From the NCBI GenBank assembly GCA_964617665.1, contig CAZUAH010000724.1:1-6369 (forward strand): DNA of 6,369 nt, written 5' to 3'. A model generated the notes under the pieces. The model ran no database searches. It was given only the letters and a program-made list of their open reading frames with translations, and had not been told where the DNA came from. The first letter of the stretch is position 1. Every line of letters starts with the position of its first letter. Shown here piece after piece: positions 1 to 5,797 of the stretch. The stretch is from JADHUC01 sp964617665 (GTDB lineage: Bacteria > Planctomycetota > Planctomycetia > Pirellulales > Pirellulaceae). Both the position numbers and the translations under genes were made by a program.

Positions 1-714
1 GATGTGCTGGTCGGCAACTACGCCGTCTATCCGCACAACGGCTATCGCTACTGGTACGACTACTTCGAGTACTATGTGGAAGACCAACCATGCCTCGTCG
101 ATCAGCGGGCCAGATACCGAGTGTGGTATGAGGACTTCCCCGGCACCGGCTTCACCTTCGCCATGCCGGTGGTCTACACGTGGTATCCGACTTACCAATG
201 GTACGATTTCGACGATTCGGATTACCGCTGGTTCTATAACATGCTGCTGGTGGCGAGCAACGCCGGCGAGAACACGTCGTCCGGTGTTCCGATCATCAGT
301 TTCGTTCATTGGCACACCACGGCTCCACCCGACGATCCCGATCCAGAGGTAAAGCAGTTCAGCCGCGACGCCTACCAGGAGTTGCTCTGGCACATGCTGC
401 TGAGAGGCACCGATACCTTCTTCCTCTGGTGCCCACGAGACGAAGATGCCGAGGAAATCCGTTTGGTTCACGAGGTCTATGCTGCAGCACAACAGTATGG
501 TGAGTTTCTCGAACGAGGGACGCCCGTCAGCTTCGATGTCCCAAAGCAAGCCGGTCCGGTTGTGTCCGGCCTAAGACTCGGTGATCGCCTGCTAGTTCGC
601 CGCACGGACTTCGGCGGTCCGACGAAGCAAGCAAGGATCATGGCGGGAGATCGAGAAGTGCTAATCCGGCCAGTGCCTGGCCAATGTCAGGTTTTGTCGC
701 TACCAGGGGGTTGA
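1..714 (+). CDS. C-terminal part of a putative glycoside-hydrolase-like TIM-barrel protein (5' end outside window)
   Basis: The frame is open from the first base and ends at TGA 712-714, giving 237 residues with no start of their own, so the gene begins upstream. The visible part is very rich in Tyr and Trp ('YRYWYDYFEYYVE', 'WYPTYQWYDF'), as in carbohydrate-binding surfaces. A segment 'VPIISFVHWH' followed by a helix ('AYQELLWHMLLRGTDTFFLWC') reads like the last two beta/alpha units of a TIM barrel. A helical 'EEIRLVHEVYAAAQQYGEFL' and a beta-rich tail of about 65 residues ('GLRLGDRLLVRRTDF') follow, as in hydrolases with a C-terminal beta domain. I see this fold pattern but cannot assign a family or catalytic residues, because most of the barrel is missing. 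The symporter pair downstream would fit uptake of a released solute, but a 229-bp gap separates them. A secreted non-enzymatic protein is the main alternative. Confidence 0.6.
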   Translation, partial: DVLVGNYAVYPHNGYRYWYDYFEYYVEDQPCLVDQRARYRVWYEDFPGTGFTFAMPVVYTWYPTYQWYDFDDSDYRWFYNMLLVASNAGENTSSGVPIISFVHWHTTAPPDDPDPEVKQFSRDAYQELLWHMLLRGTDTFFLWCPRDEDAEEIRLVHEVYAAAQQYGEFLERGTPVSFDVPKQAGPVVSGLRLGDRLLVRRTDFGGPTKQARIMAGDREVLIRPVPGQCQVLSLPGG

Positions 715-838
715 CATCGTCCGTCCGGGCTGCGCAATTAGCCCAATTGTCCGAACGCCAACCTGAGAGCCATGGTCGACACTGTGGCCACGCACGCTGG
801 CGACGGGTGATTTCGTGTGCGGTTGGGCTTCGTTCGGT

Positions 839-920
839 GTGGCACGGCTTACTTGTTAGCCGTGTCTCGCCATACTCGGTGGGTGCATGCCGCACACTGC
901 TTGCAGGCAAGCAGTGCCAC
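839..920. repeat. Compound palindromic intergenic element (two hairpins inside a short outer inverted repeat)
   Basis: Two stem-loops lie in the gap before the small membrane protein. The first pairs GGCACGGCT (841-849) with AGCCGTGTC (858-866), nine pairs including one G-T, around an 8-base loop. The second pairs CACTGCTTGC (895-904) with GCAAGCAGTG (907-916), ten perfect pairs with only two bases between the arms. An outer pair GTGGCAC (839-845) / GTGCCAC (914-920) brackets both. No T-tract follows, so an intrinsic terminator is unlikely. The layout resembles REP-type or small non-autonomous repeats. The rest of the 715-943 gap shows only an 8-bp palindrome GTGGCCAC (784-791) and no convincing promoter. 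Confidence 0.55.
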
Positions 921-943
921 GCAACTGATAGCAATCAATCAGA

Positions 944-1258
944 ATGAACAAATCATCCTCCGGTCGCAAACGCCTTACCATCGTGCTCAGTGTTGTCTTT
1001 GCGCTGGCCATCGTCATGGGAGCCGGACCGGGCATGTATCTGGTCAATCCCGATGCGAACGATCCGGGCGCCAGATTCACCTTCCTGAGCATGCCCATCA
1101 TCTACGCCTGGATCTCGTTCTGGTTTCTGGTCCAAGCCGGTGTGGTCGTGGTGGCGTACTACGGACTGTGGGACACCGCTTCAGATGATGATTCGCAACG
1201 TGCGGACAAAACATCAAGAACAACAAAGGTAGGTCAGGCTGTGCCTGACGAGAAGTAG
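944..1258 (+). CDS. Small two-TM membrane protein, probable accessory subunit of the downstream symporter
   Basis: The product has 104 residues. A basic N-terminus (SSSGRKR) is followed by a first membrane helix (about 11-34), a short loop with 'NPDANDPGARFTFLSMP', a second helix (about 52-74) and a hydrophilic acidic/Lys tail. Small proteins with two helices and a Pro-containing loop of this kind (for example DUF3311- or DUF4212-type) are often encoded just upstream of SSS-family permeases. The placement 77 bp before a complete symporter supports that role; family membership is inferred, not shown. The start ATG has no strong Shine-Dalgarno sequence (AATCAATCAGA precedes it), but the next hydrophobic residues begin soon after and no better start is visible. 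Oddly, residues 96-103 ('VGQAVPDE') are encoded by the left arm of an inverted repeat, so the natural C-terminus may once have been different. Confidence 0.75.
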   Translation: MNKSSSGRKRLTIVLSVVFALAIVMGAGPGMYLVNPDANDPGARFTFLSMPIIYAWISFWFLVQAGVVVVAYYGLWDTASDDDSQRADKTSRTTKVGQAVPDEK

Positions 1259-1304
1259 TTGTGGCTGTGTTGACTGGCAATTCGTCAGGCAGAGCCTGAC
1301 CTAC
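1229..1304. repeat. Long inverted repeat with self-palindromic arms, overlapping a gene end
   Basis: The arms at 1229-1251 and 1282-1304 are 23 bp each and match as reverse complements at 22 of 23 positions, with a 30-bp spacer. Each arm is itself a near-palindrome: GTCAGGCTGTGCCTGAC on the left and GTCAGGCAGAGCCTGAC on the right, so either two small hairpins or one large cruciform can form. There is no T-tract. The left arm lies inside the small membrane protein gene and reads in frame; the right arm ends 31 bp before the symporter ATG. The nested symmetry points to a dispersed REP-like element rather than a gene-specific operator. It could attenuate or stabilise the transcript between the two genes, which is inference. 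Confidence 0.75.
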
Positions 1305-1335
1305 GAGGATTTCGAGAGACCAAGATCGAAAGCCA

Positions 1336-3006
1336 ATGAACGCGTTTCTGCTGGCCCAGACCGCCGTCTCCGAACTCGGCTACCTGCCAGTGGTCGTGCT
1401 GGGCGTGTATCTGTGCCTGCTGCTTGGTCTCGGTGTGTACGGATACATCAAGAGCAAGATGACCGAGGAGGATTACTACCTGGCGGGTCGGCGTCAAGGC
1501 TTCATTATCACGGCATTGACGATCATGGCCACGTTTTTCAGCTCGGCCGCGATGTTGGCCGTTCCTGGGGTGGTCTACAAGGAAGGCGTCATCTTCTGTG
1601 TGTTCGCGTTGAACTTGCCCATCGGTGGCGCCGCCGTCTACTTGATGGGCAGCCGCATCGCCAGGCTCGGCCGTGCAAAGGGCTACGTAACGCCGGCTGA
1701 CATGATCGCCGATTACTACGACAATTCCTCGGCTGTGCGTATCCTGGTTGCTTTGCTTGGCTTTCTTTACGTGGTGCCGTACGTGGTAATCCAGATTCGC
1801 GCCGGCGGGCATCTGGCCCAGCAGATGTTTCCTGGTGCCTCGACCATGACCCTGATGGGCTTCGACGTGGACGTGTTTGCGGTCGGGGCATCGGTGCTTT
1901 CGCTGGTGATGTTGATCTACATTCTGGTGGGCGGAATGCGCAGTGTGGCGTTGGCCGACGTCGTTCAGGGTTCGCTGCTGTTGACCGGAATGCTGGTGGC
2001 AGGCTACGCGACGATTTCCGCGCTGGGGGGCGTGCGCGGCTATTTCAACTCGCTGGCCGATCTGCCGCCGGAAGCCCTCTCGTTGCCCGGTGCCACGGGC
2101 CGCTACACGGTATGGAGCTTGATGACGGTGTGCATCTTCGCTGCGTTGGCCTCGATGATCCAGCCGGCCCAATGGATGCGCTACTATGCCGCCAGTTCGA
2201 CGAAGGCATTGAAACGCAGCGCTCTCATCTTTTCGATCGTCTTGCCGATCTGCTATCTGGCTGGCGTGATGCTAGTCGGCCTTGGTGCTCGTGCCCTGTA
2301 TCCTCCCCACATGGCCGGCGGCGAGCTTCAACCGCATGCCGAAGTCGGCCGCTGGGACCAGGCTCTGATCGCCGTGCTGCGCAACCACGGCCTCGAGGTG
2401 CTTGGCCCGGCCGGCGGAGTGATCGTTGCGGTGATCATGATTGCCATCTTGGCCGCGTCGATGAGCACGGCCGATTCAAATCTGCACGCCCTGAGCGCGG
2501 TGCTCACACGAGATATATACGACCGGTTTCTGCGGCCCAAAGCAAGCCAACGCGAGCGAGCCTGGATTGGCCGAATCGTAATCATCGCGGCCGCGTTGTT
2601 GGCGCTGTGGCTGGTCCAAGTTGGCGAACACAACAAGGATTTTGCGCCGCTGAAGATGATTGTCGAGATGCAGTTCGTGGCCATGGCCTTCTCGTGCCAA
2701 GTGCTGCCGGTGACGATCGACATGCTCTTTATCCGTCGGGGCACACGCGCTGGGGCAATCTGTGGCATGGTCGCAGGGCTGATGGTCGTTCTGCTATTCA
2801 CTCCCGCCCCGGGACTGTTGTTCGGCCAAGGTGTGGGGGAAGACGTAGCCAGTGCTGCCGACTACTTGAAGCGGCTGTTCGACATCGGCTTCTGCGGTTT
2901 CGCGGTTAACGTAGCCGTGTTTGTCCTGGTGAGCGCCGTAACGCGCCGTCCCGATTCCAAACGCGTCGCGGAGATGGCACGGATCATGCAGAAGGACAGC
3001 GGTTGA
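1336..3006 (+). CDS. Sodium:solute symporter (SSS / SLC5 family), complete
   Basis: A 556-residue integral membrane protein with about 13 predicted helices, the usual length for this family. It would couple inward Na+ flow to uptake of a small solute across the inner membrane. Family marks, in order: 'EEDYYLAGRRQGF' (44-56) and 'ATFFSSAAMLAVPG' (65-78), typical of the first helices; 'GYVTPADMIADYY' (116-128), as in the PanF/MctP-like branch; the family signature 'GGMRSVALADVVQG' (199-212); and 'AASMSTADSNLHALSAVLTRDIY' around 373-395. There Ser377/Thr378 occupy the place of the Na+-binding Ser-Thr pair of PutP. The substrate cannot be read: the similarity suggests a monocarboxylate, pantothenate or other organic acid. 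A small two-TM protein gene lies directly upstream, and the inverted repeat lies between them. The Shine-Dalgarno sequence is weak, but the first helix starts soon after this ATG and no other start fits. No frameshift or missing segment is visible. Confidence 0.93.
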   Translation: MNAFLLAQTAVSELGYLPVVVLGVYLCLLLGLGVYGYIKSKMTEEDYYLAGRRQGFIITALTIMATFFSSAAMLAVPGVVYKEGVIFCVFALNLPIGGAAVYLMGSRIARLGRAKGYVTPADMIADYYDNSSAVRILVALLGFLYVVPYVVIQIRAGGHLAQQMFPGASTMTLMGFDVDVFAVGASVLSLVMLIYILVGGMRSVALADVVQGSLLLTGMLVAGYATISALGGVRGYFNSLADLPPEALSLPGATGRYTVWSLMTVCIFAALASMIQPAQWMRYYAASSTKALKRSALIFSIVLPICYLAGVMLVGLGARALYPPHMAGGELQPHAEVGRWDQALIAVLRNHGLEVLGPAGGVIVAVIMIAILAASMSTADSNLHALSAVLTRDIYDRFLRPKASQRERAWIGRIVIIAAALLALWLVQVGEHNKDFAPLKMIVEMQFVAMAFSCQVLPVTIDMLFIRRGTRAGAICGMVAGLMVVLLFTPAPGLLFGQGVGEDVASAADYLKRLFDIGFCGFAVNVAVFVLVSAVTRRPDSKRVAEMARIMQKDSG

Positions 3007-3040
3007 GGCAGCCTGCTTCCACAGGGGTATCGCTGGAAAT

Positions 3041-3073
3041 CGGCACAGCCATTGCTAGACTCGATTTGTGCCG
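3041..3073 (+). terminator. Weak hairpin after the symporter, possible transcript end
   Basis: CGGCACA (3041-3047) pairs perfectly with TGTGCCG (3067-3073) around a 19-base loop, 35 bases after the symporter stop. The bases after it (TTCGAGTT) are not a T-tract, so a classical intrinsic terminator is not supported. It may be a 3' stabilising hairpin or chance. Confidence 0.2.
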
Positions 3074-3127
3074 TTCGAGTTGGACGCCCGGCGGGAGACG
3101 AGGCTTGAACATTCATGCCCAAACCAG

Positions 3128-3133
3128 AAGGGG
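3128..3133 (+). promoter_or_regulatory. Ribosome binding site of the broken secreted-protein gene
   Basis: AAGGGG sits seven bases before ATG 3141. It is one of the clearer Shine-Dalgarno sequences in the window and supports 3141 as a genuine start of a gene that is now broken. Confidence 0.6.
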
Positions 3134-3140
3134 AACTGCT

Positions 3141-3335
3141 ATGCCTTCCAACCTTCGATCGAAGTCGCAGACCCTAACGTTGCTGTTCGCAATTGCCAGC
3201 GCGGTACCGGTTCTGGCCCAGCCGGCTGGTGACACGCCGTGGACGCGCGTTGCTCCCGCAGATCGATCCGATGTACGGTCCCCAACGCAGCAGCGAAGCC
3301 GAGCAAGCGCGACGCATTGTTCACCGGTTGCCTAA
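3141..3335 (+). pseudogene. 5' remnant of a secreted-protein gene, interrupted by IS-derived DNA
   Basis: From ATG 3141 the frame encodes 'MPSNLRSKSQTLTLLFAIAS' and then 'AVPVLAQPAGDTPW'. This is a textbook Sec signal peptide: a basic start, a hydrophobic core (residues about 11-24) and a likely cleavage after 'VLA' at residue 26. A good Shine-Dalgarno precedes it. After roughly residue 32-37 the text loses protein character ('RSPTQQRSRASATHCSPVA') and stops at 3335, while transposase coding appears in another frame from about 3253. The real gene therefore survives only as about the first 100 bases. What the mature protein was cannot be told. A short chimeric secreted peptide of 64 residues could still be made, but nothing suggests a function. 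Confidence 0.65.
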
Positions 3336-3666
3336 GAACTCGGTGGTGATGGCGGACTCTGGGTTCGGGATTTTCAGCGTAGGCTACCATAGCACTCAAG
3401 CGAAACATGATATTCTATTTCGCCTGACCAAGTCCCGATTTAATGCGTTGCGTAAGCAAGGTCGGTTGATCGAGGAAGGCCCGTTTCACAAGAGCTATGG
3501 GTTGATTTGGAAACCCTCGGCCAAAGATCGCAAAAGCAACCCCGATCTTCCTTGCGACGCCGATATCGAGGTCGCGATTCACGAAGTCGAGCTTGACAAT
3601 GGCAGCTTTTTGTATCTGGTCACGACCCTTGAAATCGATGCGCCCAGTGCGGCCGAGCTCTATTCC
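3253..3666 (+). pseudogene. Internal fragment of an IS4-family (DDE) transposase
   Basis: In this frame about 138 residues read as the middle of an IS4-type transposase: 'PMYGPQRSSEAEQARRIVHR', 'LPKNSVVMADSGFGIFSVGY', 'FRLTKSRFNALRKQG', 'WKPSAKDRKSNPDLP', and 'FLYLVTTLEIDAPSAAELYS'. The Asp in 'MADSGFG' (codon 3355-3357) is the second catalytic Asp of the DDE triad. The first Asp should lie upstream, but that place is taken by the signal-peptide gene. The 'RRWxIE' block with the catalytic Glu, expected straight after 'AELYS', is replaced by unrelated sequence that stops at TAG 3718-3720. No start codon, terminal inverted repeat or target duplication was found. A full enzyme of this group is about 400 residues, so this is an inactive remnant. 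The exact edges are uncertain by about 20 bases each way. Confidence 0.85.
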
Positions 3667-3677
3667 CATCTCGTCGT

Positions 3678-3791
3678 GGCATACCGCCCGCCCTGCTTCT
3701 GCTTGCTGGGACTGTCCTAGTCGTAGGAACAGCAGGGGTAGCAGTTTTCATGTTGACTTGTCTATGGATGGTCCGAGGATTCGCTTTCTAG
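3678..3791 (+). other. Start-less hydrophobic reading frame, possible debris of a membrane protein
   Basis: Just past the transposase fragment, a frame different from the transposase's reads 'GIPPALLLLAGTVLVVGTAG' followed by 'VAVFMLTCLWMVRGFAF' and a TAG at 3789-3791. About 27 hydrophobic residues in a row look like a membrane helix and are preceded in frame by 'SRR'. There is no suitable start codon or ribosome binding site, so if real it is the tail of a gene whose front was lost. A small hairpin (CTGTCCTA 3712-3719 with TAGGAACAG 3724-3732, one bulged A) lies inside it. Chance hydrophobicity is possible. Confidence 0.25.
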
Positions 3792-3814
3792 ATACATCTT
3801 CTAATTCCTGGCAT

Positions 3815-4294
3815 CTAATCGCCATTCAAGTTCTCTGGCGGCGGCTTGCTCATAGTCGCTCTTAATGCGGATAGGATGGCTCGTAGATGATACTTGGATG
3901 TCCAAGTGAGAATAAAGACGGCAAGGAGGCCGATGGCTATGTTGCCAGCCAGACGCCAAGAGATAAGACGGTACTCAGAGAGTGGAAGTCGAGGAACAGG
4001 TATACCTGATGGCTTGAAGGATGTGACTACCAAGCCCAAGGGAGAGTCATCAGACACACCGCCTTTGGCATCCCAAAACGCAAATGCGTGACGCCATGGA
4101 AAACCGTACTCAGCCATCCACATCTGAGTCGGATCTTCCGAGTCTACAAAACCTCCTCCGCTCTTTGTTATCGGAGCCGCTTCCAACTCCTGAACCCTCG
4201 GCCTTACATTCAACCACAGCACCACCGAAGACCAACCGACGAGAATCAGCATCGTCCCCAGAGTCCATTTCGGTCGTAAGCGTCGGGTGTTCAT
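3815..4294 (-). CDS. Two-TM membrane protein of unknown function
   Basis: The protein has 159 residues. A basic start (MNTRRLRPKW) leads into a first helix (about 11-29, 'TLGTMLILVGWSSVVLWLNV'). Then comes a soluble loop of about 85 residues with aromatic-rich 'MWMAEYGFPWRHAFAFWD', a second helix (about 116-132, 'GNIAIGLLAVFILTW') and a basic tail ending 'PPPENLNGD'. Small proteins of this design are common in planctomycetes and have no known function. The ATG at 4294 was chosen because GAGGG (4302-4306, read on this strand) lies seven bases before it. An in-frame ATG at 4315 would add seven residues and has a weaker AGG-containing site. The frame stays open much further upstream (to 5104), but that part is only the antisense of the repeat gene. 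The gene is divergent from the leucine-rich-repeat cluster, with 133 bp between starts. Confidence 0.8.
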   Translation of the reverse strand: MNTRRLRPKWTLGTMLILVGWSSVVLWLNVRPRVQELEAAPITKSGGGFVDSEDPTQMWMAEYGFPWRHAFAFWDAKGGVSDDSPLGLVVTSFKPSGIPVPRLPLSEYRLISWRLAGNIAIGLLAVFILTWTSKYHLRAILSALRATMSKPPPENLNGD

Positions 4295-4372
4295 CACTAT
4301 TCCCTCGGAAGCCATTTTTACCACCTGACCGAAGCCGGGCCAATATCTTGTGCATTCGGTGGATTCTTTTCT

Positions 4373-4401
4373 TTCGTTGGTCGGATGAAAAATGGTAGGA
4401 T
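4373..4401 (+). promoter_or_regulatory. Tentative promoter for the leucine-rich-repeat genes
   Basis: In the 133-bp divergent gap, TTCGTT (4373-4378) and TAGGAT (4396-4401) are spaced by 17 bases. They would place transcription start close before the Shine-Dalgarno at 4416. Both hexamers are imperfect, and no matching promoter was found for the minus-strand gene. This is a weak call from position and spacing only. Confidence 0.2.
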
Positions 4402-4415
4402 GGGGTTGCCAAGAC

Positions 4416-4421
4416 AGGAGG
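4416..4421 (+). promoter_or_regulatory. Strong ribosome binding site that fixes the LRR gene start
   Basis: AGGAGG, a perfect Shine-Dalgarno, sits six bases before ATG 4428. The earlier in-frame ATG at 4392 has no such site, so 4428 is the better start. Confidence 0.75.
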
Positions 4422-4427
4422 CCGACC

Positions 4428-5159
4428 ATGCTTGAATACCCGATACTCACGCTACTCGTGATTGCCCCGTTTGCCGAGAAAGTGCAACAAGCTGAACGGC
4501 AACGGCAGGCGGTGGAGGCGGTGATAAAGGCGGGGGGACTTGCTGAATATGAATTCGGTGGGTCTGTGTGGTACGTCGGGAAAAACAAACCGCCCGTAGT
4601 CGGTGAAGATCTCTTTGCGAATGTCGTTAAGATTTGCATGATGCATGAGGGCAACGGCGATGCGATCTTGGAACATGCCAAAGGTCTGACGAGCCTTACA
4701 TCGCTTGTACTATCTGCCACGCAAGTTTCGGATCGTGGACTTGAGCATCTCAAGAGCCTGACAAACGTCACACGTCTGGATGTTGCCGATACGCAAGTCA
4801 CGGATGCAGGGCTGGTCGTTCTGAAGCGACTCACGAAACTCAAGGTGCTGGAACTCTCCTGTACACAAGTCACGGACGTTGGGATGGAGAATGTCAAAGG
4901 ACTGACAGAACTCGAAGGTCTAGGGCTCTGGAATACGCAAATCACGGATGCGGGATTAGAAAACCTCAGGACGCTCGGAAAGCTTACTTGGCTGAATCTC
5001 TCTAACACGCAAGTCACGGATGCCGGATTGAAACATCTCAAGGGCTTGACCAAGCTCGAAACACTGCGGTTCGTCGGCACACAAGTCACGAAGAAAGGCA
5101 CCAACGAGCTTCAAGAGGCCCTGCCAGAGTGCCATATACGCTTAAAAAAGGACCCATGA
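4428..5159 (+). CDS. Leucine-rich-repeat protein with six 24-residue repeats
   Basis: The product has 243 residues. A short hydrophobic N-terminus ('LEYPILTLLVIAPFA', 2-16) may be a weak signal or anchor. A helical stretch 'QQAERQRQAVEAVIKAGG' (20-37) and 'YEFGGSVWYV' (41-50) follow, an opening common to planctomycete LRR proteins. Residues 87-230 form six repeats of exactly 24 residues with the consensus LTxLxxLxLxxTQVTDAGLxxLKG. The protein ends with a cap 'ELQEALPECHIRLKKDP'. LRRs of this type form a curved solenoid that binds a partner protein or ligand; no enzymatic domain is present, so its partner is unknown. The gene is first in a three-gene LRR cluster and its TGA overlaps the next ATG (ATGA). 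The repeats are unusually even and little diverged, suggesting recent expansion or constraint. Base composition is lower in GC than the symporter. Confidence 0.9.
   Translation: MLEYPILTLLVIAPFAEKVQQAERQRQAVEAVIKAGGLAEYEFGGSVWYVGKNKPPVVGEDLFANVVKICMMHEGNGDAILEHAKGLTSLTSLVLSATQVSDRGLEHLKSLTNVTRLDVADTQVTDAGLVVLKRLTKLKVLELSCTQVTDVGMENVKGLTELEGLGLWNTQITDAGLENLRTLGKLTWLNLSNTQVTDAGLKHLKGLTKLETLRFVGTQVTKKGTNELQEALPECHIRLKKDP
4686..5117 (+). repeat. Six tandem 72-bp coding units (LRR array)
   Basis: Six units of exactly 72 bp encode the LRRs. They are alike in the DNA as well as in the protein: the core ACGCAAGTCACGGATGC recurs with only one to a few changes in most units, starting near 4719 and then every 72 bases. 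The last unit diverges (TQVTKKG). The repetition also explains why the opposite strand stays free of stops here. Confidence 0.85.
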
Positions 5160-5194
5160 CCACCCGTTCCAAACGCCGACGATTTAGATTCAGC
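5151..5194 (+). repeat. 44-bp direct repeat, copy 1 (start of second LRR gene)
   Basis: The 44 bases from 5151 are identical to those from 5798 and cover GACCC, the ATG and the first 13 codons (MTTRSKRRRFRFS). Both the coding part and five bases before the start are shared, which points to a recent duplication or gene conversion at this site. Confidence 0.9.
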
Positions 5195-5749
5195 CTTCGC
5201 ACGTTGTTAATCGTGATGTTGGTGTTGTGCTTGCCTTTGGCATGGGTGGGGACCGTGTTGGAGCGGACACGACAACAGAAGAAGATTCTCAAACAATTCG
5301 AGGAACGTGCTACATACGTCAAGTTCCGGCAGGGATACGTGGTAGAACTGAACCTTGGTGGCTATCGCACAAACGGCAAGGGACTATTTGCCAGCAGGGC
5401 AGATTTGATTCACCTAAAGTATCTAACAAGGCTGGAATGCCTATTCCTCTATTCGCCTCACGTCATTGATGAGGATTTGGCTCATTTAAGGCATCTCTCA
5501 AGGCGCGAACAGCTACGCCTCAATACGCCACACGTAACCGACGCAGGGATGTTGCACGTGAGAGAAATAGCCGCACTACGGCGGCTTGAATTGGTGCACG
5601 CCAACCTGTCTGATTCCTCACTGGACAATCTCAAAGCGATGACCAATCTGGAACGGCTAGACCTTTGGAAAACGGGGGTGACACACGTTAGAGACTACGA
5701 ACTACGACGGGCATTGCCGGGCTGCTATGTGGACAACGCCCTCAGATGA
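5156..5749 (+). CDS. Membrane-anchored leucine-rich-repeat protein, paralogue 1
   Basis: The product has 197 residues. The N-terminus 'MTTRSKRRRFRFSLRTLLIV' is strongly basic and leads into one membrane helix (about 14-34), a planctomycete N-terminal pattern that predicts a cytoplasmic basic end and an exported remainder. A linker with 'ERTRQQKKILKQFEE' (36-50) is probably helical. 'RQGYVVELNL' (58-67) precedes four degenerate 24-residue LRRs (from residue 90) and the cap 'ELRRALPGCYV' (182-192). The start at 5156 overlaps the previous stop (ATGA), with AAAAGGA just before it; this suggests translational coupling. A GTG nine codons earlier would lie inside the upstream gene. It probably acts at the membrane as a binding or scaffold protein, perhaps with the first LRR protein, which is inference. 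Several repeats lack consensus residues (for example 'LSRREQLRL'). Confidence 0.85.
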   Translation: MTTRSKRRRFRFSLRTLLIVMLVLCLPLAWVGTVLERTRQQKKILKQFEERATYVKFRQGYVVELNLGGYRTNGKGLFASRADLIHLKYLTRLECLFLYSPHVIDEDLAHLRHLSRREQLRLNTPHVTDAGMLHVREIAALRRLELVHANLSDSSLDNLKAMTNLERLDLWKTGVTHVRDYELRRALPGCYVDNALR

Positions 5750-5797
5750 CCCCTCCGATAGTTGGCTAAGCTACACGCCCAATAAAGACAGAATAAA

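Noticed and set aside
684..1188. Short overlapping frames across the gap before the small membrane protein.
   Set aside because: They run through hairpin repeats, are Cys/His/Arg-rich without predicted structure, and lack ribosome binding sites.
1229..1304. The inverted repeat as an intrinsic terminator or a CRISPR unit.
   Set aside because: There is no T-tract after either arm, and there are only two inverted copies with one spacer, so neither interpretation fits.
1285..2172. Long open frame (295 codons) on the minus strand opposite the symporter.
   Set aside because: The His/Gln/Arg-rich translation is typical of the antisense of a GC-rich membrane protein gene; the + strand has all SSS family motifs.
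2112..2909. Second long + strand frame inside the symporter.
   Set aside because: Arg/Ser/Pro-rich out-of-frame shadow with no domain character and no ribosome binding site; it lies wholly within a well-supported gene.
4084..4398. Plus-strand frames opposite the two-TM gene.
   Set aside because: Ser/Pro/Arg-rich shadows of the minus-strand gene, which has two clear helices and a GAGGG site before its start.
4392..4427. Earlier ATG for the first LRR gene, adding 12 residues.
   Set aside because: The AGGAGG at 4416-4421 is perfectly placed for ATG 4428, whereas 4392 has no comparable site; the added residues (MVGWGCQDRRPT) add no recognisable element.
4295..5104. Minus-strand frame stays open for 810 bases upstream of the two-TM gene, opposite the LRR gene, with a repeated 'VTCV' pattern.
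   Set aside because: The pattern is the mirror of the TQVTD codons, which repeat every 72 bases and so avoid stops in this antisense frame. The sense protein has clear LRR structure and a perfect ribosome binding site, while the antisense text is low-complexity Ser/Cys-rich.
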